A DNA stretch of 64,000 nucleotides from Streptomyces sp. TLI_171 (GTDB lineage Bacteria > Actinomycetota > Actinomycetes > Streptomycetales > Streptomycetaceae). Within the stretch, counting starts at the first letter, position 1, and every line of letters starts with the position of its first letter. Location: NCBI RefSeq assembly GCF_003610255.1, contig NZ_RAPS01000001.1, positions 5,607,001 through 5,671,000 of the forward strand. Reading direction: 5' to 3'. Position numbers and translations under genes: made by a program. Below, piece after piece: positions 40,280 through 48,823 of the stretch. The notes beneath the pieces are model-generated. The model was not told the origin of the DNA and ran no database searches. It was given only the letters and a program-made list of their open reading frames with translations.

Positions 40280-41365
40280 ATGACAGACCGCGGGGTGCTG
40301 CACATCAGGGGCCGGGTGCTGGTCGGCCCCGAGGACGTCCGGGATGAACTCTGGGCGGTGGACGGGCGGGTGACCTTCGAGCGCCCCGCCGCCGAACCGT
40401 CCGCGACCCTCACGGGCTGGGCGATGCCGGGCCTGGTGGACGCGCACTGCCACGTCGGACTGGACGCGCACGGCGCGGTCGACCGGGCCACCAGCGAGAA
40501 GCAGGCGCTCACCGACCGGGACGCCGGCACCCTGCTGATCCGCGACGCCGGCTCGGCCGCCGACACCCGCTGGATCGACGACCGCGACGACCTCCCGAAG
40601 ATCATCCGGGCCGGCCGGCACATCGCCCGCACCCGCCGCTACATCCGCAACTACGCGCACGAGATCGAGCCCGGCGACCTCGCCGCGTACGCCGCCGCGG
40701 AGGCCCGGCGCGGCGACGGCTGGGTCAAGCTGGTCGGCGACTGGATCGACCGCGAGGCCGGCGACCTCACCGCCTGCTGGCCCGGCGACGCGCTCGCCGA
40801 GGCGATCGCCGCCGCACACGCCGAGGGCGCCCGGGTCACCGCGCACTGCTTCGCCACCGAGTCGCTGCCGGACCTGCTGGCCGCCGGCATCGACTGCGTC
40901 GAGCACGCCACCGGCCTCACCGAGGAGTTGATCCCCGCCTTCGTCGAGCGCGGCGTGGCGATCGTCCCCACCCTGGTCAACATCGCCACCTTCCCCGCCC
41001 TGGCGGACGGCGGCGAGGCCAAGTTCCCGAGCTGGTCGGCGCACATGCGCCGGCTGCACGCCCGCCGCTACGACACGGTGGCGGCGGCGCACGACGCGGG
41101 CATCCCGATCTACGTCGGCACCGACGCGGGCGGCTCGCTCGCCCACGGCCTGGTCGCCGAGGAGGCGATGGAGCTCACCCGGGCCGGACTCACCCCGCTG
41201 CAGGCGCTGTCCGCCGCCGCCTGGGCCGCCCGCGAGTGGCTCGGCCGCCCCGGGCTGACCGAGGGCGCCCCCGCCGACCTGGTGGTCTACGCCGCCGACC
41301 CGCGCGCCGACCTGCGGGTGCTGGCCGCGCCGACCCACGTCGTGCTCGCCGGACGGGTGGTGTGA
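40280..41365 (+). CDS. Amidohydrolase family protein
   Basis: 361-aa metal-dependent hydrolase of the imidazolonepropionase/prolidase-like amidohydrolase group. The first metal motif is MPGLVDAHCHVGL (HxH); later VTAHCFATESLPDLLAAGIDCVEHATGL gives two metal His, and IYVGTDAGGSLAHG the catalytic Asp. The end LTEGAPADLVVYAADP...HVVLAGRVV is the usual beta-sandwich closure. Substrate unknown. ATG 40280 has a second in-frame start (GTG 40271) just upstream. Its stop overlaps the next gene's start (GTGA). Confidence 0.9.
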   Translation: MTDRGVLHIRGRVLVGPEDVRDELWAVDGRVTFERPAAEPSATLTGWAMPGLVDAHCHVGLDAHGAVDRATSEKQALTDRDAGTLLIRDAGSAADTRWIDDRDDLPKIIRAGRHIARTRRYIRNYAHEIEPGDLAAYAAAEARRGDGWVKLVGDWIDREAGDLTACWPGDALAEAIAAAHAEGARVTAHCFATESLPDLLAAGIDCVEHATGLTEELIPAFVERGVAIVPTLVNIATFPALADGGEAKFPSWSAHMRRLHARRYDTVAAAHDAGIPIYVGTDAGGSLAHGLVAEEAMELTRAGLTPLQALSAAAWAAREWLGRPGLTEGAPADLVVYAADPRADLRVLAAPTHVVLAGRVV

Positions 41366-41937
41366 CGGTGATCCTCGATCCGCAGCAGCGCGCCGAGTTC
41401 TGGGCCTCGCTGCCCGAGGGCATCCGGCAGCAGGTCGACGGCTACGTGCTGCAGGACGGCGCGCTGTCCGCGGTCAGGGTGCTGATCGACGTCGGCTTCG
41501 TGCGATTCGGGATCGGCGTGGCCTCCGCCCACCTGCTCGTCGGGGACCGCTACCGGGAACTCGGCGACCGGGTCGCCCGCACCCCCGACGGCCCCGTCGA
41601 CCCCGAGTCGCTGGCCTGGCGCGCCGCCGGGATCGACGACCGGATCCTCGCCGTCGAGGCGGTCTGGGACGGCGACACCGTGCACGACTGGTTCGTCGCC
41701 CTGGTCGCGATCGGCGAGGGGAAGGAGCACCACCTCGCCACCCTGTACCGGGGCACCGCCGAGCGCTACCTCGGCTCCGACGACCGGGTCGACGGCCGCC
41801 CGCACACCGCGGTCGCCGCCGACCGGATCGGGCGTGCCCTCGCCGAACGGCTCGGCGTGCCCTTCCACTTCGCCAGCCCCGACGAGCCCGACGACGAGGC
41901 CCCGCGCTGGGTCCGCCCGACCCCCGGGACCTCGTGA
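41362..41937 (+). CDS. Uncharacterised protein coupled to the amidohydrolase gene
   Basis: 191-aa soluble protein with no recognised domain. It begins VTVILDPQQRAEFWASLPEGIRQQVDGYVLQDG and has alternating helical and beta segments (GFVRFGIGVASAHLLVGDRYREL, VHDWFVALVAIGEGKEHHLATLYR). The GTG start overlaps the amidohydrolase TGA by four bases, so the two are translated together. Similar short proteins are common in Streptomyces without assigned role. Confidence 0.75.
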   Translation: MTVILDPQQRAEFWASLPEGIRQQVDGYVLQDGALSAVRVLIDVGFVRFGIGVASAHLLVGDRYRELGDRVARTPDGPVDPESLAWRAAGIDDRILAVEAVWDGDTVHDWFVALVAIGEGKEHHLATLYRGTAERYLGSDDRVDGRPHTAVAADRIGRALAERLGVPFHFASPDEPDDEAPRWVRPTPGTS

Positions 41938-41972
41938 ACTCCGGCTGTCGGTGCGGCCGATAGGCTTCCGTC

Positions 41973-42650
41973 ATGGCTGCTCGACCCCTGCACGAAATCG
42001 TCGAACCCGGCTGGGCCCAGGCCCTCGCGCCGGTCGCCGGACAGGTCGCCGCGATGGGCGACTTCCTGCGCACCGAACTCGCCGCCGGCCGCACCTACCT
42101 GCCGCCCGGCCCGCAGGTGCTGCGGGCGTTCCAGCAGCCGTTCGCGGACGTCAAGGTGCTGATCGTCGGCCAGGACCCGTACCCGACGCCGGGCCACGCC
42201 GTCGGCCTGAGCTTCTCGGTCGCCCCGGAGGTCCGGCCGATACCGGCCAGCCTGGTCAACATCTACCAGGAGTACAGCCAGGACCTGGGCTTCCCGCCGC
42301 CCGCCAACGGCGACCTCACCCCGTGGGCGGGGCAGGGGGTGCTGCTGCTCAACCGGGCGCTCACCACCCAGACCCGCAAGACCAACGGCCACCGCGGCAA
42401 GGGCTGGGAGGCGGTCACCGAACAGGCCATCAAGGCCCTCGCCGCCCGCGGCGGCCCGCTGGTCGCCATCCTGTGGGGCCGCGACGCCCGCGAACTGCGC
42501 CCCTGGCTCGGCCAGGTCCCCAGCATCGAGTCCCCGCACCCGAGCCCGTACTCCGCCGCGGGCGGCTTCTTCGGCTCCCGGCCGTTCAGCCGCGCCAACG
42601 ACCTGCTGGTCCGGCAGGGCGGCAGCCCCGTCGACTGGCGCCTGCCGTAG
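41973..42650 (+). CDS. ung: Uracil-DNA glycosylase, family 1
   Basis: 225-aa repair enzyme removing uracil from DNA. The catalytic water-activating loop reads VLIVGQDPYPTPGHAVGLSFSV (Asp in GQDPY), and the DNA-intercalation loop reads SPHPSPYSAAGGFFGSRPFSRAN (family HPSPLS). GVLLLNRALTTQTRKTNGHRGKGWE is the uracil-recognition region. PTPGHA instead of HGPGQA after GQDPY is the usual variant in actinobacteria. Normal length. Confidence 0.95.
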   Translation: MAARPLHEIVEPGWAQALAPVAGQVAAMGDFLRTELAAGRTYLPPGPQVLRAFQQPFADVKVLIVGQDPYPTPGHAVGLSFSVAPEVRPIPASLVNIYQEYSQDLGFPPPANGDLTPWAGQGVLLLNRALTTQTRKTNGHRGKGWEAVTEQAIKALAARGGPLVAILWGRDARELRPWLGQVPSIESPHPSPYSAAGGFFGSRPFSRANDLLVRQGGSPVDWRLP

Positions 42651-42727
42651 CCTCCGGGCCGGGCGGACAGCCATTGGCGCGATTCCGACAGCTCGGACCC
42701 CGGAACGGTCAGCAGCGAGCGTCAACA

Positions 42728-42743
42728 TCACTCCAACGAGTGA
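42728..42743. promoter_or_regulatory. Palindrome TCACTC-N4-GAGTGA upstream of the LAxTG-protein gene
   Basis: TCACTCCAACGAGTGA is a perfect 6-bp-arm palindrome 157 bases before the start codon. Just downstream, GAAATGACGC and GAAGTGACGC repeat directly. Probably a regulator site for the surface protein; the factor is not known to me. Confidence 0.5.
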
Positions 42744-42899
42744 AATGACGCTCTGTGTTGCTGAAGTGACGCAGTGTTCGAGAAGACTGGCGGAAGTCGA
42801 GAGCGCGAGTCCCCTCCCCGTGCGAGGCGCCGCTGTGCGGTGGGCCGGGTGAGGTCGCGGGTGCGCTCTGCCAATCACCATCGTGTGGGGGTTTCTGTC

Positions 42900-43829
42900 A
42901 TGGCTGCTCTGCCTGTGCGTACTCTGCGTGCCGTCGCCGCGTCGGCGCTGGCCGCGTCCGCGTTGACGGTCGGGCTGCCGCTGCCGGCGGCGGTCGCGGC
43001 CGACGGCGGCGGGAGGCCGGGGAAGGCGCGCGCGGTGACGGCCGAACTGGCGTTGAACGTCACGCTGTTGAACAAGGTGAACGTGCCGGTCGACGTGGCG
43101 CTGAACCGGGTGGAGTCGCCGGCCCGGCGGGACGGGGCGATGCTCACGGCCACCGTGGACGGGGTGGACGACGGGCGGCCGGTGACGCTGCTGAAGGCGG
43201 AGCTCGGCAAGTCGGTGACCACGGTGGACGACCGGCAGGCGTCGGCCTCGGTGAAGCTGGTGGACGCCGACCTGCACGCGCCGGGCCTGCCGCTGACCAC
43301 GCTGATCGGGCTGGAGGCGATGAGCGCGGAGGTGACCTGCCCGGTGGACGGTCCGCCGACCGCGAACGTGACCGCGCCGGCCCGGCTGACCGTGCTCGGC
43401 AAGTCGGTGGCGGTGGGGCTCAACTCGCCCACCCACGTGGAGGTTCCGGCGATCGGCTCGGTGGACCTCGAGTTCGCCAGGAAGACCGTCACCTCCAGCA
43501 CGGCGGCGGCCTCCGCACTGGAGGTGACGGTGAAGGTGAACCCACTGAACCTGAACGTGGCGAAGGTGGACGGCAAGGTGACGGTGGCCTCGGTGTCCTG
43601 CGAGAAGCCGGTGCCGGCGCAGGCCCCGTCCTCCTCGGCGGCGTCCCCGTCGACCTCCGCGGTGGCGCAGAACCGGTCGGCGCCGAAGGCCGCGGAGGAG
43701 GAGCTGGCGTACACCGGATCCTCCGGGACGACGGTGCTCGCGGCGGGCGGCGGCACGCTGTTGGTGGCGGGCGGCGCGGCGGTGTGGATGACGCGCCGCC
43801 GGCGGGCCGCACACGCCCGGCACCGCTGA
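42900..43829 (+). CDS. Secreted LAxTG-anchored surface protein (SCO1860-like)
   Basis: 309-aa cell-wall protein. Signal peptide LRAVAASALAASALTVGLPLPAAVA (~residues 8-33), then a ~210-residue beta-rich exported domain (ALNVTLLNKVNVPVDVALNRVESP ... AMSAEVTCPVDGPPTANVTAPARLTVLGKSVAVG ... CEKPVPAQ, two Cys likely bridged), a Ser/Ala-rich stalk and a sortase signal ELAYTG (LAxTG, class E sortase type), a hydrophobic helix and an MTRRRRAAH tail. ATG 42900 gives a proper signal peptide. The family is widespread in Streptomyces; role unknown, probably part of the hyphal surface layer. Confidence 0.9.
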   Translation: MAALPVRTLRAVAASALAASALTVGLPLPAAVAADGGGRPGKARAVTAELALNVTLLNKVNVPVDVALNRVESPARRDGAMLTATVDGVDDGRPVTLLKAELGKSVTTVDDRQASASVKLVDADLHAPGLPLTTLIGLEAMSAEVTCPVDGPPTANVTAPARLTVLGKSVAVGLNSPTHVEVPAIGSVDLEFARKTVTSSTAAASALEVTVKVNPLNLNVAKVDGKVTVASVSCEKPVPAQAPSSSAASPSTSAVAQNRSAPKAAEEELAYTGSSGTTVLAAGGGTLLVAGGAAVWMTRRRRAAHARHR

Positions 43830-43923
43830 CCGGACGCCCGTTCCGGCCCTTCCGTCCCGGCGGTGTGTTCGCATCCCGAGACGTGCACTCTCGAACAGTG
43901 AGCGTGCCGCTGCGGACCGTTGG

Positions 43924-43961
43924 TTCACATGGGCGTTACATAGGAGGAACAACCGGGAAAC
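43924..43961 (+). promoter_or_regulatory. GlnR box (four half-sites) upstream of glnII
   Basis: TTCAC-N6-GTTAC-N6-GGAAC-N6-GAAAC, each half-site 11 bp from the next (43924, 43935, 43946, 43957), matches the actinomycete GlnR pattern gTnAC-N6-GaAAC. It ends 55 bases before the glnII start. The TTCAC units also look like PHO-box elements, and in Streptomyces PhoP and GlnR compete at this promoter. Confidence 0.75.
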
Positions 43962-44016
43962 GGCGGCTTGCGACGCTACGCGGGCACCCACCACCCAAGC
44001 AGTGAGGTTCACCGCA

Positions 44017-45039
44017 ATGGCAATCAAGGCCGAGTACATCTGGATCGACGGCACCAAGCCGACCGCGAAGCTCCGTTCCAAGACTCGGGTGCTGCCGAAC
44101 GCGGACAAGATCCCCACCTGGGGCTTCGACGGCTCGTCGACCAACCAGGCCGAGGGCCACGCCTCGGACCGGGTGCTCGAGCCGGTGAAGGTCGTCAAGG
44201 ACCCGATCCGCGGCGGTGACAACATCCTGGTGCTGTGCGAGGTGCTGGAGATCGACGGCACCCCGCACGAGACCAACACCCGTGCCGCGCTGCGCGAGGT
44301 CGCCGAGAAGTACGCCGCTCAGGAGTCGATCTTCGGCATTGAGCAGGAGTACACCTTCTTCAAGGGCTCCCGCCCGCTCGGCTTCCCCGAGGGCGGCTAC
44401 CCGGCCCCGCAGGGCGGCTACTACTGCGGCGTGGGTGCCGAGGAGGTCTTCGGCCGCGAGATCGTCGAGCTGCACCTGGACCGCTGCATCGACGCCGGCC
44501 TGGCGATCTGCGGCATCAACGCCGAGGTCATGCCCGGCCAGTGGGAGTTCCAGATCGGCCCGGTCGACGCGCTGACCGTCTCGGACGACCTGTGGATCGC
44601 CCGCTACCTGCTCTACCGCACCGCCGAGGAGTTCGGCATCGACGCCACCCTGGACGCCAAGCCGGCGCGGGGCGACTGGAACGGCGCGGGCGCGCACACC
44701 AACTTCTCCACCAAGGCGATGCGCGAGGGCTACGACGCCATCATCACCGCCTGCGAGTCGCTCGGCGCCTCCCAGGAGAAGGTCATGGAGCACGTCAACC
44801 AGTACGGTGACGACATCCAGTCCCGCCTGACCGGCAAGCACGAGACCGCCCCGTGGAACGTCTACTCCTACGGCGTGTCCAACCGCGGCGCCTCGGTCCG
44901 CATCCCGTGGCAGGTCGAGGTGGAGCAGAAGGGCTACATCGAGGACCGTCGCCCGAACGCGAACGTCGACCCGTACGTGGTGACCCGCCTGCTGGTCAAC
45001 ACCTGCTGCGAGGCCCTGGAGAAGGCCGGCCAGGTCTGA
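44017..45039 (+). CDS. glnII: Glutamine synthetase type II
   Basis: 340-aa eukaryote-type GSII, which makes glutamine from glutamate, ammonia and ATP; many Streptomyces have it beside GSI. Length and motifs are normal: WIDGTKPTAKLRSKTRVL, WGFDGSSTNQAEG, FGIEQEYTFF, GGYYCGVG, CGINAEVMPGQWEFQIGP, GAGAHTNFSTKAMRE and the C-terminal NRGASVRIPWQV. ATG 44017 follows AGTGAGG-type purines. A GlnR box precedes it and a strong terminator follows, so it is a single-gene unit regulated by nitrogen status. Confidence 0.97.
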   Translation: MAIKAEYIWIDGTKPTAKLRSKTRVLPNADKIPTWGFDGSSTNQAEGHASDRVLEPVKVVKDPIRGGDNILVLCEVLEIDGTPHETNTRAALREVAEKYAAQESIFGIEQEYTFFKGSRPLGFPEGGYPAPQGGYYCGVGAEEVFGREIVELHLDRCIDAGLAICGINAEVMPGQWEFQIGPVDALTVSDDLWIARYLLYRTAEEFGIDATLDAKPARGDWNGAGAHTNFSTKAMREGYDAIITACESLGASQEKVMEHVNQYGDDIQSRLTGKHETAPWNVYSYGVSNRGASVRIPWQVEVEQKGYIEDRRPNANVDPYVVTRLLVNTCCEALEKAGQV

Positions 45040-45055
45040 TCCGCCGAAGCCGAGC

Positions 45056-45108
45056 GCAGCGCCCGCCGAGCCCCCGGAAGGGGGATCCGGCGGGCGCTGC
45101 CGCTTTTT
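45056..45108 (+). terminator. Rho-independent terminator of glnII
   Basis: GCAGCGCCCGCCG and CGGCGGGCGCTGC are exact 13-bp complements (with CCCCC/GGGGG inside the loop), followed by CGCTTTTTC. Confidence 0.92.
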
Positions 45109-45147
45109 CGGAGGTTTCCGCCAGGTCACGCCGGTGTGTCGTACGCC

Positions 45148-45909
45148 TCACATCCGGACGAAGCCGTGGGTGCGCCCGACCGCCACGAACCCCCGCCGGG
45201 CGTACCACTGCTGGGGCCAGTCCTCGGCGTCCGCCACCAGGAAGCGCAGCCCCCGCGGCGCGCGTTCCGCGGCCAGCCGCAGCGCGGTGGCGAGCACCGC
45301 GTCGGCCAGGCCGCGGCGCTGCCGGTCCTCGGCGGTGGCGAGGTCCTCGATCTGCGCGGTGCCCGCGGCGTCCTGGTACAGGTCCGCCCAGGACCCGATC
45401 TCGCCGTCGGCGTCCCGGGCCGCCAGCGTCAGCACCCGCTCCGCGCCCGCCACCCGGGCGGTGCGGCGGTTCACCAGCTGGGCGATCGACTCCTCGGACG
45501 CCCACGGCAGCCAGCTGCGCCACTGCCGCTCCAACGCGGGGGCCAGTTCCGCCAGTTCGACCTCCGCCGCGCCGCCGCCGGCCGGCACCGGGCCCCGGTG
45601 CACCATCACCACCTCGGCCTCGTGCCGGTACCCCGCCGCCACCAGGCCCGGCGCGAGCGCCGCCCCCGAGGCGTCGTCGAACACCGAGATCCGCCGGTGC
45701 CGCAGATGCCCCAGCACCTGCTCGGCCAGCCCCGCCACGTCCACCCCGCTCGGCGGTGCGTCCAGCAGCAGCTGGTTGTGCTCGTGCGAATACTCGAACC
45801 GCTCGCTCAGCACCCCGAACCCGCCCGGTACGTCGACCACCTCGGCGGCCTGCCGGCGGGCGAAGCGACGGCGGAACTCCAGTGCGACCCGCAGGTCCTC
45901 CTCGAACAT
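45148..45909 (-). CDS. GNAT family N-acetyltransferase
   Basis: 253-aa protein. The C-terminal half has the GNAT fold with the acetyl-CoA loop DLATAEDRQRRGLADAVLATALRLA (Q/RxxGxA type) and the final QQWYARRGFVAVGRTHGFVRM. The N-terminal half (ALEFRRRFARRQAAEVVDVPGGFGVLSERFEYSHEHNQLLL) looks like a degenerate second GNAT domain. Acceptor unknown. Its upstream region is shared with a small rightward gene. Confidence 0.88.
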   Translation of the reverse strand: MFEEDLRVALEFRRRFARRQAAEVVDVPGGFGVLSERFEYSHEHNQLLLDAPPSGVDVAGLAEQVLGHLRHRRISVFDDASGAALAPGLVAAGYRHEAEVVMVHRGPVPAGGGAAEVELAELAPALERQWRSWLPWASEESIAQLVNRRTARVAGAERVLTLAARDADGEIGSWADLYQDAAGTAQIEDLATAEDRQRRGLADAVLATALRLAAERAPRGLRFLVADAEDWPQQWYARRGFVAVGRTHGFVRM

Positions 45910-45986
45910 CCCGCCATGGTAGGCCGACCCCGCCGAGCGGCCGCGGAGGTTTCCGGCTCGACCCTCCGGCCCGGGGAGACCGGAGG

Positions 45987-46196
45987 GTGACGGGCACGGA
46001 CGGCGACGGGCTGACGGCCCGTTACGCCGAGACCATCGGGCGGCCGGACGACGCAGAGCCGCGCGGCTGGATCCTGCGCCGCCTGGGGGAGCAGTACCGG
46101 GGCCTGCCGGCGCGGATCAACGGCTGGCCCGAACCGCCGGTGCCGGCGCCGGTCCTGGCCTGGTTCACGGCCGCGCTGCGCGCCACGGCGTGGTGA
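45987..46196 (+). CDS. Small uncharacterised protein
   Basis: 69 aa starting at GTG 45987 with GGGGAG 9 bases ahead (VTGTDGDGLTARYAETIGRPD, then GWILRRLGEQYRGLPARINGWPEP). It has normal codon use with G/C in third positions. No family recognised. It lies 57 bases before the M48 protease gene and may be cotranscribed. Confidence 0.55.
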   Translation: MTGTDGDGLTARYAETIGRPDDAEPRGWILRRLGEQYRGLPARINGWPEPPVPAPVLAWFTAALRATAW

Positions 46197-46253
46197 CCGG
46201 CGCGGTGGAGCGGGAGCCGGTGCGGTGAGCGCCCGGGGCCCTACCCTGGGGGC

Positions 46254-47411
46254 ATGACCGACACCGCGTCCGTCGACGCCGACTTCACTCCGGAGGAAGT
46301 GGCCCGCGGCCGCGCGTTGCGCCGGGCCCAACTGCCGTGGGCGCTGGGCGGGCAGCTGGCCTCGCTGGCGCTCACGGCGGTGCTCGGCTTCACCGCCGCC
46401 GGGGCGGGTCTGGTGACGGCGGTCGGCGGCTGGTTCGGCGGCAGTTGGGCGGCCCAGGTGCTGGCCGGGGCGGCGGTGCTGGTGCTGCTGGGCCGGGTGC
46501 TGACGCTGCCGTTCTCGGCCCGGGTCCGAGTGGCGCGGTCCGGGTTCGGCCTGGTCACCCAGGGCTGGGCCGGCTGGGCGGTGGACGCCGCCCGGGGCAC
46601 CGCCGTCACGCTGGCGCTGTTCCTGCCGGCGGCGCTCGGCCTGTACGCGCTGATCGGGTGGTCGCCGGGCCGCTGGTGGGTGCCGGGCGCGGTCGCGGCG
46701 GCGCTGCTGACGGTCGCGCTGTCCTTCCTGCACCCGCTGGTGTTCGAGCCGCTGTTCAACCGGTTCTCGCCGCTGCCGGACGGCGAACTGCGCAGCGAGC
46801 TTCTGGAGTTGGCCCGCCGCGACGGAATCCCGGTGCGCGAGGTGCTGGTCGCCGACGCCTCCCGCCGCACCACCGCGCTGAACGCGTACGTCTCCGGCTT
46901 CGGCCCGTCCCGGCGGATCGTGGTCTACGACACCCTGCTGTCCACCGCCGAGCAGCGCGAGATCGAACTGGTCGCCGCCCACGAACTCGGCCACGTCAAG
47001 CACCGGGACGTGGCCACCGGCACCGTGCTCGGCGCGCTCGGCGCCGCCGTGGTGGTGCCGGTGCTCGCCGCGCTGCTGTCCTGGCGGCCGCTGCTGGACG
47101 CGGCCGGTGCGGCGAACGCGCAGGATCCGCGCTCGCTGCCGCTGCTGGCTGCCCTGGCCGCCCTGCTCGGTGCGGCGAGCGTGCCCGCGCAGTGCGCCGT
47201 CAGCCGCCGGATCGAGGCCCGCGCCGACCGCCACGTCCTCGAACTGACCGGCGACGCGGAGCAGTTCGTCGCCATGCAGCGCCGTCTCGCGGTCGCCAAC
47301 GTCTCCGACCCGTACCCGCCGCGGGCCCTGGAGCTGCTGCTCGCCACCCACCCCAGCGGCGGTCGCCGGATCGCCGCCGCCCGTGCCTGGCGCGCCGCCC
47401 ACCCGGCCTGA
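46254..47411 (+). CDS. M48 family metallopeptidase (STE24/HtpX-like)
   Basis: 385-aa membrane protease. Several membrane helices in the first 170 residues, then the zinc motif AAHELGHVKHRD at residues ~241-252 (HExxH) with a downstream Glu ligand in IEARADRHVLELTGD. The layout (VFEPLFNRFSPLPDGELRSELLELARRDGIPV, TTALNAYVSGFGPSRRIVVYDTLL) matches the CAAX-protease-like Ste24 group. Cleaves or clears membrane proteins. ATG 46254. Confidence 0.93.
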   Translation: MTDTASVDADFTPEEVARGRALRRAQLPWALGGQLASLALTAVLGFTAAGAGLVTAVGGWFGGSWAAQVLAGAAVLVLLGRVLTLPFSARVRVARSGFGLVTQGWAGWAVDAARGTAVTLALFLPAALGLYALIGWSPGRWWVPGAVAAALLTVALSFLHPLVFEPLFNRFSPLPDGELRSELLELARRDGIPVREVLVADASRRTTALNAYVSGFGPSRRIVVYDTLLSTAEQREIELVAAHELGHVKHRDVATGTVLGALGAAVVVPVLAALLSWRPLLDAAGAANAQDPRSLPLLAALAALLGAASVPAQCAVSRRIEARADRHVLELTGDAEQFVAMQRRLAVANVSDPYPPRALELLLATHPSGGRRIAAARAWRAAHPA

Positions 47412-47491
47412 GCGCGGAAACCCACTGGCGGCCCGGGCCGTCGGTCGGTGAGAATCCGGCAGCATCGCCGCACCACCGGAGGGAGCGCCCC

Positions 47492-48031
47492 ATGACGGCC
47501 CGTCCGCTGCTGATGCTGGACGTCGACGGCCCGCTCGCCCCGTACGTCGGCAGCCCGTACCGCCGCCCCGAGGGCTACCTGACCCACCGCGTCGACTCGC
47601 GCACCTGGCGGGAGCGGCAGCGCGCGGCGGGCGTGCGCAACCCGAAGCCGCTGCGGGTCTGGCTGCACCCCGGGCACGGGCCCGCGCTGCTGGCCCTGCC
47701 GTACGAGCTGGTCTGGGCGACCACCTGGAAGGACGAGGCGAACGAGCACCTGGCGCCGCTCCTCGGGCTGCCCGAACTGCCGTACGTGGACTGGCCGTCG
47801 ATGCACCAGGGCGACCCGGACGGGCTGCACTGGAAGACCCGCCACCTGGTCGCGCAGGCCGCCGGGCGGCCGTTCGCCTGGGTCGACGACGAGATCGAAC
47901 CGCGGGACACCGAGTGGATCGCCGCCCACCACCCCGCCCCGGCGCTGACCCTGACCGTCGACCACCGGTACGGGCTGCGGCCCGCCGACTTCGCCGCACT
48001 CACCTACTGGGCCGGAAGGATCGAGAGTTGA
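47492..48031 (+). CDS. HAD-domain protein (HAD fold of the nucleic-acid repair type)
   Basis: 179-aa protein starting RPLLMLDVDGPLAPYVGSP, a HAD motif I (DVDG), and with VWATTWKDEANEHLAPLLGLP as the motif II region and FAWVDDEIEPRDTEW as motif IV. Similar HAD proteins are widespread in Streptomyces and have been linked to RNA/DNA repair in silico only. GGAGGGAG before ATG 47492. The stop overlaps the TTG start of the MOSC gene (TTGA). Confidence 0.8.
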   Translation: MTARPLLMLDVDGPLAPYVGSPYRRPEGYLTHRVDSRTWRERQRAAGVRNPKPLRVWLHPGHGPALLALPYELVWATTWKDEANEHLAPLLGLPELPYVDWPSMHQGDPDGLHWKTRHLVAQAAGRPFAWVDDEIEPRDTEWIAAHHPAPALTLTVDHRYGLRPADFAALTYWAGRIES

Positions 48032-48816
48032 GAGTCGCCGCACTGCACCGCCACCCCGTGAAGTCGCTGCTCGGCGAGGAGGTCCCGCGGGCCAGGATCG
48101 ACGTCCACGGCCTGGACGGTGACCGCCGCCGCGCCCTGCTCGACCTGACCACCGGCCGGATCGCCAGCGCCAAGGAACCGCGCAGCTGGCGGCGGCTGCT
48201 GACGCTGCGGGCCGAGAGCAAGGACGACGGGGTGCGGATCACCGGCCCCGACGGCGCCGAACTCGACGAGGCCGCGCTCGGCGCCCTGCTGGAGCGGCCG
48301 GTCCGGCTGATCGAGCAGCCGCCGCCCGGCGCGACCCTGCGCAGGTCCGTCCCGGAACAGGTGCTGGCCGCCGGGATCGACGCCGAAGTGGAGTACACCG
48401 TCCAGGAGTTCGGCCGCGCCGCGGCGCCCGGCAGCTTCTTCGACTTCGCCCCGCTGCACCTGGTCACCACCGCGACCCTGGCCGGCGCCCCCGCCGCCCG
48501 CTACCGCCCCAACCTGGTGCTGGACGGCGACACCGAACCCTTCGCCGAGAACGGCTGGGTCGGCCGCGACCTGCACATCGGCCCCGACCTGCGGCTGCGC
48601 CTCATCGCCGCGACGCCCCGCTGCGCCGTCCCCACCCTCGCCCACGGCGACTTCCCCGCCGACCCCGAGGCGCTGCGCCGCCCCGCCCGCCTGAACCGGG
48701 TCCGCCCGCTCGCCGGCATGGACCCGCTGCCCTGCCTCGGCGTCTACGCCCAGATCCTCACCCCGGGCACGGTCGAGGTCGGCGACCGGGTCACCGTGCA
48801 CGGGGATCCGGCCTGA
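48028..48816 (+). CDS. MOSC domain-containing protein
   Basis: 262-aa protein with an N-terminal MOSC beta-barrel (LRVAALHRHPVKSLLGEEVPRARID, GLDGDRRRALLDLTTGRIASAKEP) and a C-terminal MOSC core (LHLVTTATLAG, YRPNLVLDG, NGWVGRDLHIG, RCAVPTLAHGDFPADPEALR with the conserved Cys that binds the molybdenum cofactor sulfur). Similar to mARC-type reductases of N-oxygenated compounds. TTG start at 48028 coupled to the preceding gene. Confidence 0.9.
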   Translation: MRVAALHRHPVKSLLGEEVPRARIDVHGLDGDRRRALLDLTTGRIASAKEPRSWRRLLTLRAESKDDGVRITGPDGAELDEAALGALLERPVRLIEQPPPGATLRRSVPEQVLAAGIDAEVEYTVQEFGRAAAPGSFFDFAPLHLVTTATLAGAPAARYRPNLVLDGDTEPFAENGWVGRDLHIGPDLRLRLIAATPRCAVPTLAHGDFPADPEALRRPARLNRVRPLAGMDPLPCLGVYAQILTPGTVEVGDRVTVHGDPA

Positions 48817-48823
48817 CGGCTCC

